Shown piece after piece: positions 1-8,572 of a DNA stretch of 64,000 nucleotides. Origin of the DNA: Boswellia sacra (taxonomy: Eukaryota; Streptophyta; Magnoliopsida; Sapindales; Burseraceae); the NCBI GenBank assembly GCA_013180625.2, contig SNVD02015884.1:806001-870000 (forward strand), in the 5' to 3' direction. The notes under the pieces were generated by a model. It had not been told where the DNA came from. It worked only from the letters and a program-made list of their open reading frames with translations, and ran no database searches. Position 1 is the first letter of the stretch, and each line of letters begins with the position of its first letter. The translations under genes were made by a program, and so were the position numbers.

Positions 1-661
1 CTATTATAAATATAGTTTTTAACGTATATTTAAAAGATATGATTGTTTAATTATCTTGAAAAGTTTTGGTTAGCACACATTTGATATTGATACATGAAAA
101 GAGAAGAAAATAATTATGAATTATGATGTTCGACCCACATATATTATTTAAACAAAGACACATGAAGAGATAGATATATAATCTCTTGAATGTTAATTAA
201 TTAATTTCTAAAATAAAAATTGATTTTTGTAGTTAGAAACTCTCAATTTTCATATAGAAGTAGTTGCAACGAAAATAATAATAATAATAATAATAAGATA
301 AAGGCGGGAAAGTGATGAACTGAGTTAATTAATCTGAATTCATCTCGTATTTGAAAACTCTATCTATATTATAGATAGCTTCAACTTTACGTACGTAACA
401 TATATAAATTTGTTTAATCTAATTTTCCTCTTACATGCACTCTTGAAGCTCTCAGGAAAAAAAAAAAATAATAACAAGAAAAATTAAAAAATCTCTCAAA
501 GAGCATACAGAACTGTTCACATATCTAGGCATGCAAGCACCCGATCGAGATTTTTGACTTTGTTTTGTTCGGCTTATCGTAGTTACTTGTCGAGTTTTGA
601 TGATCATTTGATTTTTTACAAACTTCTGTGCTGATTCTGTTGATTATCATCAAAGATATCA

Positions 662-1654
662 ATGGCGAGGTGCATGAAGTTCCCTCCACAAGGATATATA
701 CATGCGGAATGGAGTGAGCGGGGACGCTGTTTTGCAACTGATTAAGGTTTGTTTTCTGCAATTTTAGCCGTCTCATGACTGCTATAAATGGAGTTAGATA
801 TACCCTTTTGTTGAAAATTTATACTATACACACTACAAGAAATCCCCTTTAATATTTCACAACATTTGAAATATGTATTCACCGTTTTTAGTGCAACTTA
901 CGTCCTTGTGTTTTGAAGGGGACGAGAGAGGAGAGAGCGGCGGCCAAGAAGAGGATGAAGAAGGAGAAAAGGAGGAGAAAGAAAGAGGAAGAGGAGGCGA
1001 AGGAGTTGAAGGAGAGATCAGGGAGAGCAAGTGTAGTGATGACCATCACAAGCATACGAAGATGATGAAGAAAGTTGAGTTTGATAATCAAATGTTTAAT
1101 GGAGAATGTGAAAACCAATCATTGGAGAGAAGCAGCCTGACCGAGGAGCTTGAGCAGCCTGTGTTTGACAGCTTGTATGACTCCTGGCAGCACCAAAAAC
1201 ATTAAAAAAGAAGAAAGTGCAGAGCTGCCGCTTCATCACTAGAACAGATCGTATTGATCATGAAGTCCAAGAAAAGTCTGATTATTTGCATTGCTCTTTG
1301 CAAACAACCAATTATGAGGCCATTGCTGATTGGAAGGATGAAACAGCTTCAACATCCATGTCCTCCGAAACCTGCTGCTTGCATCACTTTGAATCACAAT
1401 ATAGAGAACTAATTGTGAATTTTGTTCCTCCTCCCATTCAGATTGAGCATCCTGAGTTTGAGGATCAAGAGTGGCTCATTGGGAAGCATCTGTCCACGAG
1501 CAATGTGACTGAAAGTTCAATACCTAATACTTGCAGTGACGATGATTTGCCTCATGGAAGATCTTCACTATACCCATGTGCTCAATATTTGATTCAAGCT
1601 GAGCTGATATCCCCGCTCTGCCATATACAACATTACTCTAAATCTCTTTTTTAA
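662..1654 (+). pseudogene. decayed lysine-rich plant protein, left copy
   Basis: The first exon begins MARCMKFPPQGY at 662. Relative to the copy at 6,869 it then shifts frame and runs into a stop just before a likely GT donor near 748. The second exon (about 918 on) codes a Lys/Glu-rich stretch, then a segment with SLTEELEQPVFDSLYDS that ends early at 1,205. A further frame (1,217-1,654) keeps the C-terminal signature YRELIVNFVPPP, PEFEDQEWLI and SLYPCAQYL. I recall a plant family of unknown function, often annotated 'myb-like protein X', with a LIENWVPPP...DDQEWLF end that matches this. At least two frame breaks make it a pseudogene. An unusual splice pattern could rescue part of it, but I see none. 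Confidence 0.7.
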
Positions 1655-2365
1655 GTAACTAGTGATAGTCACTTTGTTGCTTTAGAAAAATTGCAGAGGT
1701 AGTTCTATTGGATATCAAACAGTTTGGTTCAATTCATTTCTGTAAAGAAATATTTTATTCACTGTTGCAGCAATCACAATCTTCGGAAGAAATTCTCAAT
1801 TTTCTTTTCCATTTTACACTAAAAATAGAATTATAAGAGGTCCTGTTATTGTTAAGCTTGAAATTTTAATCTTTTCATGATAAACTGATCTATTTAAAAT
1901 ATGTAGGCAATGAGCAGTATCTAACTGTGGACATATATCATTTTCCTAAGCTCCACTAGTTGAAAATTGTCATGCTTATCTCTGTTACAATGCAGACTCT
2001 TACAATGATCACCAGTACATACATTTATTTACGAACATACAAATGTTATACACACTGTTGCAGCCAGTCCCCTCGGTTTAAATTGCATCTCAAACCCCGC
2101 ATAATCCTATTCCAAGTATGGATTCCTCATGTTTGTTAGCATATATATGCTACAAAAATGATCTCCCTTTCATACTATCACTTTATTTGAGATTTCTAAC
2201 TAGCCTACATCTACAAACCACCTCAAAACTGGGTGCAGGGTCTTTTTTTTTTTTTTTTTTTGTGTTAACTATACAACACTACAGATACAAACATGTCTCA
2301 CTACTAAAGGTTGGTGACAAATGTGACTTTGGTAAGAAAATGTGGATAGACTTCATATGATGAAG
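1655..2365. other. 3' flank of left pseudogene
   Basis: This stretch has no gene. It matches the flank after the right copy (7,852-8,572) throughout, including an identical poly-T tract at about 2,246-2,262. It belongs to the duplicated block. Confidence 0.6.
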
Positions 2366-2624
2366 CTAACTGAAGCTTGATGATCTGCTCCATCTTTCTT
2401 TCAAGTATTCCTCCAAGGAAAAGATGTTGCTTTGCTCCATACTACTAAGTGATGTAGAATCATCATCTACATCAAGCAATGCTAGGCCTAAATGTAACTC
2501 TGCGCATGAATTTGGATATATTTCATCATCATTAGTATCCGGGCTATCGAAATTCTCATTCGTTTTGTTTAGGCAGTTCACCCACTTTTCAAATCCTGTA
2601 TGCCCTCTCAGGAGCTTCAGAGCC
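2366..2624 (-). pseudogene. orphan last exon of USP-domain kinase
   Basis: Read on the minus strand, this codes the C-terminal tail of the kinase at 8,573-11,524. It ends ...[17 protein letters not shown], where the intact gene ends SSSFN, and shares [19 protein letters not shown]. The open frame and the acceptor-like CTCCAG before it are kept. The other nine exons are absent, because similarity ends about 60 bases further on. It is a duplicated exon without a promoter or kinase domain. It could still act as an exon of a read-through transcript, but nothing shows that. Confidence 0.8.
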
Positions 2625-3615
2625 TGGAGAAATCAAAATGCAAGAAAAATTTCACCCTGATAGTAAATACTAACTCAAACCTCTTAATACAGGTGTTTAA
2701 ACAACTATTCTGACATCCATATAGGGGATCACCTTTATAACCCCTCACATTCAGCTCTCTCCCATCTCTGTACATAAGAGATCACCTTATGTAACCCCTC
2801 ATATCTCTCTCCCGTAAAATGAGTACTTTTAACTCTAAACCCCTATATATGTAACCCCTCCTGGAAACTTATAATAGTTAATGCTTTTGAAATCTTCGGA
2901 TGTGTTCGTTTATGAATCCGGTATTTTTGTTTTCAATTGAATTTAAGAATATGTGGTTGATTTTGAATTATTTTGAATTTTGAAAAGAATACGTGGTTGA
3001 GATTGAATGTAAATTACATTGGAAAATGTGCAGCACAAAAAACAAGATTTGGATTCATAAACAAACATAACCTTCGTATTGCGTAAGACAGCCATCTTCA
3101 TGCTGGCCACTAATCCCTCTATGTGACAAACATAAAACAGAATTAAAACTACGTTTTGCTCATCAGCACGTAACTTTTTGAGTGCTTTTTGTCTTTGAGA
3201 AATTTTAATTTTTACGAGAAAACAATTTTTTATTATTTCAATGCATTCTTGTTGATGCATAATTTCTCGATGAAAGGAGAAATTTGAGTTTCATGGCTTA
3301 CATTTTCCTGACAGTTTAATAATACAATCGTAGAAAATTCAAACTGGTCAAGCATTTCCCGGAACATGGACTTTCCAGTTCTTTACGGCAGCCTGCAGAA
3401 CCTGAATTAATAGTTCAATGAATTATTTCTTTCAGTTTACAATTGTGATACAGAAATTGCAATATCATTCGCAGCTTCCAGAGTCCCAGACTCCAGACTC
3501 TATACAATTTTGAATTCTTGAAGTTGTTAAAGATCACGTCCATGTAATTAGGGTTGACAAAATGCCACTACTCACCTCCTCAACTTCTACTGCTTAATCT
3601 CAGCTTACAGAGATT
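2625..3615. other. 3' flank of bZIP gene with a MITE-like insert
   Basis: This stretch lies between the duplication edge and the bZIP stop codon. It carries a 165-base inverted-repeat element at 2,903-3,067. Open frames here are short and do not resemble known proteins. An acceptor-like CTGCAG near 3,393 (minus strand) could add a downstream exon to the bZIP transcript, but the encoded tail is not one I recognise. Confidence 0.4.
2903..3067. mobile_element. short MITE-like inverted-repeat element
   Basis: The left end reads TGTTCGTTTATGAATCC and the right end, reverse-complemented, reads TGTTTGTTTATGAATCC: 16 of 17 bases agree. The 165-base length and lack of coding capacity fit a non-autonomous DNA transposon. 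I see no clear target-site duplication, so the superfamily is unknown. Confidence 0.6.
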
Positions 3616-4263
3616 TCACTCACTGCAGCTTCCAAGATTAAAATAATTTTTACCAGCCACTCCTTGGTGAAGACAATAAACCTCATCGTTGCACTGCATA
3701 TTACATGGATTCATCACATACGCACCAGCCACATGTGGATTAGGCAAATTAATGTTATTGACTGATTTCTGAAAAGGGAAAGATCCAATCTCCCCTTCAA
3801 TCCTCCCCCGAATGTCCACAAGTAAAAATTTAAGCCTTGCAATTTCCGCCTCCAATGCAGCCTGACCCTGCAACCTCTTCAATAACTGCTGATTCACAGC
3901 TCTCAATCTCACAACTTCATGCTCCAATGATGCTGCTCTCTCCTTCTTCTTTTCCCTATACTTCCTAACAGCTACACGGTTACCCGAGGGCTTTGATTTC
4001 TTTTCAGTAGACTCAGCAGTGTCATCAGTCGACACCTTATCCTCACTCGGGGAAGCCACAATTTTGGTATGCACATGAAAACAAGTGTGTGTATGCGAGG
4101 AGTCGGGTCCCGGTTGGTTGCAAGTGTGTGTGTGAGTGCAAGCATGAGTATCCTTTAAAAGTTCATCAAAGAAACTGTCCATTGAGCAACTGATTGGAAT
4201 CTCACCCATGTTTGTACTTGAAAACACTTCTTGGTTCGAGAAATTAAGCTCCCCATCATCCAT
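3616..4263 (-). CDS. bZIP19/23: group F bZIP transcription factor, zinc-deficiency sensor type
   Basis: This is a 215-residue protein in one exon, beginning MDDGELNFSNQEVF at the first in-frame ATG. Around residues 40-65 it has the Cys/His-rich zinc-sensor motif: CTHTHTC, a QPGPDSS link, then HTHTCFHVHT. A basic region (NRVAVRKYREKKKERAAS, with the N-x7-R arrangement) and a leucine zipper (LEHEVVRLRAVNQQLLKRL) follow. In Arabidopsis, bZIP19 and bZIP23 bind zinc through this motif and, when zinc is scarce, switch on ZIP transporter genes and nicotianamine synthase genes in the nucleus. All Cys and His of the motif appear present, so sensing is probably intact. The C-terminus (YCLHQGVAGKNYFNLGSCSE) is about 35-45 residues shorter than in the Arabidopsis proteins as I recall them. 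Confidence 0.9.
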   Translation of the reverse strand: MDDGELNFSNQEVFSSTNMGEIPISCSMDSFFDELLKDTHACTHTHTCNQPGPDSSHTHTCFHVHTKIVASPSEDKVSTDDTAESTEKKSKPSGNRVAVRKYREKKKERAASLEHEVVRLRAVNQQLLKRLQGQAALEAEIARLKFLLVDIRGRIEGEIGSFPFQKSVNNINLPNPHVAGAYVMNPCNMQCNDEVYCLHQGVAGKNYFNLGSCSE

Positions 4264-5110
4264 TAGAAGTACAGAATGACGAGAAATCCAGTGAAGTAAC
4301 GCTAAATTAGTGATTTTGACCTTGAATTGCAACGATTGAGCCCCAAACACCAATAAATTTGAGATCTTGAAAGTAACACAGATAAAAATTTGAGCTCAAT
4401 TATCTTTCAGGATAAATCTTAGCAACATCCAGCAGTAAAAATTTGACCAGGGAAATACCAAAAAAAACCTTAAGCTTTTGAAATAGTAAAACAAAAACTA
4501 AATCAAAACCCTAATGACAAACTAGCAAGAACGAACACACACACACACACAAAAAGAAAAATTAGTAAATTCAGCTTAACCCAGAGATGAGATTTCAAGT
4601 CAAAGGCGAGTTAAAAAAAGAAATTCTTCTAAAATTCAAAATCGAAACTTTTAACTTATAAAATCCACAACCTTTACAGAAAACCCAAATCGCGAAATCA
4701 AAATAGCTTTCCATGCAAGCAAAGAGAGGCAAACATCATAGATGAAACTGAAACCCTAGAAATAAGAGATGGGTTTTATACAAGTAAAAAAAAGGGTTTT
4801 TTTTTTTTTTAATTTTATACTTACAGAAGAGAAGAGACTATTACTATTACTTAAAAAAAAAATCCTCACAATATTTTTAAAAAATAAAATCAAGTGGCAA
4901 CATTTGATGGTTAAAAACAAAAAATGAACTTACCAGAGCAGAGCCACTGGTTCACACAAAGAGACTCCAATTTCCACAAACGTACTCCTTCGAAAAATGG
5001 CTATTATTGCTTTCAATTTATAGGTATCTGGGGGGCTCGTAGTAAATTATTAAATTACTTCTGGGGAATTATATGCTGCTTGTCGTCTCATCGTACGGCG
5101 CGTTCACGTT
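4264..5110 (-). other. 5' UTR and leader intron of the bZIP gene
   Basis: Reading leftwards, CTCTG|GTAAG at 4,934/4,933 is a good donor and TTACTTTCAAG|ATCTC near 4,366/4,365 a good acceptor. This suggests a leader intron of about 570 bases and a 5' UTR exon around 4,934-5,110. An (AC)n run lies at about 4,537-4,551 and a poly-T run at about 4,796-4,811. The transcription start is not visible from sequence alone. Confidence 0.5.
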
Positions 5111-6868
5111 GCTCCTGATCCGCATATGTCATAGAGAAACGTGAGAATATTCTTTTACGGGTGATTATTAGAAACGTGAGAATATTCTATATAAGATCCG
5201 AGATTAAACTATACGTCGTCGTTTGATAAGTGAAAATAATTTTATGGTCCTAACTAATTATGTAAAACAAAAAAAGGACATAGTTACTATTATTATTTTT
5301 TGTTCTATGATATTAAATGATTAAATAAATAAAAACACTTTTCGCTTTTCGGGATTCAAAAGTACCATTAAAAGAATTACGTTGCATAATATAATCTTGC
5401 GAAAGCTCACGTTTTCAACCAATGAATTAATTAATTGATTCACAAGGTTAAATTAAATAAATCAAGAGATTATTATAGTTTATCGATGGACAAAACAAAG
5501 AAGACAAAAGTTATCATAATTTGACAAGCAATGTTTCTAAGAACCTGTTCTATGTGTTTCCTCGAAATGGTTATAATTAAGACATACATTTCTAGAAATA
5601 ACAATAGTATATAGGACAACCTTCTTTTTAATTGTTATAAGTGTTTGATTGTGATTAGGGTTTGAGCCTCTTTGGAAATTTCATTTTTAATTCTTTTAAT
5701 TAAGAACTAAAATTTTCGTTTATCACATATTTAACTACTAAGTAGTTTTAAAACATATGCTATCTATATATACACTACTTGGGTTACGGACATGTTTGGT
5801 ATAATACATTGTAGAGTATAGTATATCATTGTATTATATTGTATTATATTAAATTATATTGTATAGTATTACAAATAGTGTTATGTCAAAATTATATTGT
5901 GTTTAGTATATGCCTATGTATTGTATTAATTCAAAACAAAAGAAATATTTTAAAGAAATATATATATACAAAATATAGTTAAATAATTTCTACAAATATT
6001 TAATAATAATAATATATAATATTAATTAATTATAATGAATTAATTATTTTTTAAATTAGTGCTATACAATGTAATGCTAATATCATATATTAACTCTATA
6101 TTACTTAATACAATATACATACATCAAAAAGTTGTACCTTATATAAATTAATGATGTATAAAATTACAACCAAACACATGTAGCACTATTTATGATTTAA
6201 TTCGACATAGTAAAATAGCACTAGCATACTAAATATGAACATATATGCTTATTCTACTGTGTTACAATTTTAATCACATGCTAAATACTTACTTCAAGTA
6301 AAAATGTTTATTTCTTTTAACAATATTTTATGATATTTTTATTTGCCATTGTTATATATGTTCTTGTTGATGTCTAAGTTAATTTCGTGATTATATATAT
6401 AGTTTTTCATGTATATTTAAAAGATATGACTGTTTAATTATCTTCAAATATTGGTTATCACACATTTGATCTTACATGAAAAGAGAAGAAAATAATTATG
6501 ATTTATGATGTTCCACATACATATATTATTTAAACAAAAACAAATGAAGAGATAGATATATAATCTCATGAATGTTCATTAATTAATTTTTATAATAAAA
6601 ATTGATTTTTTTTTTTTTAGTTAGAAACTCTCAATTTTCACTATTGAAGCTCTCAAAAAAAAAAAAACTTAGCAAAATAACAAAGCTCTCAAAGAATACA
6701 TAAACATAACTCTTCACAAATATATGTACGCATGCTTGCACCCAATCGCAAGAGCAAAACAATAACAAAAGCAAACTGGTTGATTTTTCATAGCAATTAA
6801 TCTGTACTTCTTGACGTTGTTTTTACGAACGTCTGTGTTGATTCTGTTGACTATCATCAACGATATGA
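5111..6868. other. AT-rich intergenic DNA and start of right duplication copy
   Basis: There are no genes here. From 5,111 to about 6,387 lies very AT-rich DNA with a MITE candidate (5,794-6,175). From about 6,388 on it matches the window's left end, forming the promoter side of the right lysine-rich pseudogene. Confidence 0.6.
5794..6175. mobile_element. AT-rich MITE candidate
   Basis: The ends are GTTTGGT...ACCAAAC (7 bases perfect, weak similarity further in) and the element is flanked by ACAT on both sides (5,790-5,793 and 6,176-6,179). The interior is almost pure A/T with many TATTGTATTATATT-like runs. Short terminal repeats and low complexity keep confidence modest. Confidence 0.4.
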
Positions 6869-7851
6869 ATGGCGAGGTGCATGAAGTTCCCTCCACAGGG
6901 ATACAAGCGGAATGGAGTGAGCGGCGGTGCTGTTTTGCAACTGATTAAGGTTCGTTTTCTGCGATTTTAGCCCTTTCATTACCGCTATAAATCGATTTAC
7001 ATATACCCTTTTGTTGAAAATTAATACTATATATACACGTGACTACAAGAAATCTGCTTCAATTTTTCAGGCATTTGAAATATGTTTTCATCGCTTTTAG
7101 TGCAACGTACGTTCTTGTGCTTTGAAGGTGAAGAGAGAGGAGAGAGCGGCAGCTGAGACGAGGATGAAGAAGGAGAAAATGAGGAGAAAGAAAGAGGAGA
7201 AGGAGGAGGAGTTGGAGGAAGGAGGGATTAGGGAGAGCGATTGTTATGATGATCATCAGTACAAGCATAAGAAGATGAAGAAGAAAGTTTGAGTTTGATC
7301 ATCAAATGTTTAATGGAGAATGTGAAAACTAATCGTTGGAGAGGAGTAACCTGAACGAGGAGCTTGAGCAGCCTGTCTTTGACAGCTTGTATGACTCTTC
7401 TGGGAGCAGCAAAAACATTAAAAAGAAGAAAGTGCAGAGCTGCTGCTTCATTAGTGGAACAGATCATTCTGATCATGAAGTCCAAGAAAAGTCTGATTTG
7501 CATTGCTCTTTGCAAACAACCAATATGGCCATTGCTGATTGGAAGGATGAAACAGCTTCAACATTCATATCATCCGAAACCAGCTGCTTGCATCACTTGG
7601 AATCACAATGTAGAGAACTAATTGTGAATTTTGTTCTCCTCCCATTCATATTGAGCATCCCGAGTTTGATGATTAAGAGTGGCTCTTTGAGGAATCTGTC
7701 CTGGAGCAATAATTGACTGAAAGTTCAATACCAAACTCTTGCAGTGATGATGATTTGCCTCATGGAAGATCTTCACTGTACCCATGTGCTCAATATTTGA
7801 TCCAAGCTGATATCCCTGCTCTGCCATATACATCATTATTCTAAATCTCTT
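6869..7851 (+). pseudogene. decayed lysine-rich plant protein, right copy
   Basis: Exon 1 (6,869-6,949) is intact here: MARCMKFPPQGYKRNGVSG then GAVLQLIK, followed by a GT donor. Exon 2 starts near 7,130 (VKREERAAAETRMKKEK) and is very rich in Lys, Arg and Glu. An extra T near 7,288 gives a stop at TGA, and a second lesion turns a Gln codon of the left copy into TAA near 7,331. A later frame (7,336-7,716) codes NLNEELEQPVFDSLYDSSG and CRELIVNF. It then shifts again, so the PPP...DDQEWL signature kept in the left copy is lost. The two copies therefore broke at different places. Lysine-rich composition suggests a nuclear protein, but the family's function is unknown to me. Confidence 0.7.
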
Positions 7852-8572
7852 TGTAAGTAATTAATGAAAGTAATTTTTTTTTAAAAGAAAAATTGCACTT
7901 GTAATTGTATCTCAATTGGTTCAATTCATTTCAGTAAGGAAATATTTTATTCACTGTTGTAGCAATCACAATCTTCAGAAGAAATTCTAACAATTTTCTT
8001 TTCCATTTTAGACTAAAAATACAGTTATAAGAGGCCCTGTGTTATTGTTAAGCTTCAAATTTTAATCTTTTCATGATAAATTGATCTATTTAGAATTTGT
8101 GGGCATTAAGCAGTATCTGACTGTGAACATTTATCATTTTGCTTAGCTCGACTAGTTTAAAATTGTCATGCTTATCTCTGTTGCATTGCAAACTCTTACA
8201 ATGATCATCAATACATACATTTATTTACGAACAAATATATATGTCATACACACAGTTGCAGCCAGTCTCTCGGTTTAAATTACATCTCAAACCCCGCATA
8301 ATCCTATTTCAAGCAATGATTCCTCATGTTTGCGAGCATATATATGCTACAAAAATGAGCTCACTTTCATACTATCACTTTATTTGAAATTTCTAACTAG
8401 CCTACATCTACAAACCACCTCAAAACTGGGTGCAGGGTCTTTTTTTTTTTTTTTTTTTTTTTGTGTGTTAACTATACAACACTATAGATACAAACAAGTC
8501 TCACAACTTAAGTTTGGTGACAAATGTGACTTTAGCACAACAGAAAACATGGATTGACTTCATATGATGAAG
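7852..8572. other. 3' flank of right pseudogene and kinase 3' UTR
   Basis: No gene is visible. A poly-T tract of more than 20 bases lies at about 8,441-8,462. The right part probably serves as 3' UTR of the minus-strand kinase gene. Confidence 0.5.

Larger units (their letters stand above)
1..2685. repeat. left copy of a partial tandem duplication
   Basis: This block is clearly similar to about 6,388-8,885, apart from small indels. Matching landmarks include AGATATGAYTGTTTAATTAT (about 36 and 6,423), the start of the lysine-rich gene (662 and 6,869), a poly-T run (about 2,246 and 8,441) and a kinase last exon (2,366 and 8,573). The offset is 6,387 at the left end and 6,207 at the right end, so indels total about 180 bases. 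Similarity stops near 2,685, inside what is an intron of the kinase gene in the right copy. The left limit lies outside the window. Confidence 0.9.

Noticed and set aside
4023..4039. GGTGTCGACTG in the bZIP coding strand, like the zinc-deficiency response element RTGTCGACAY
   Set aside because: It has two mismatches to the ten-base element and lies in coding sequence for conserved residues KVSTDD, so it is probably chance.
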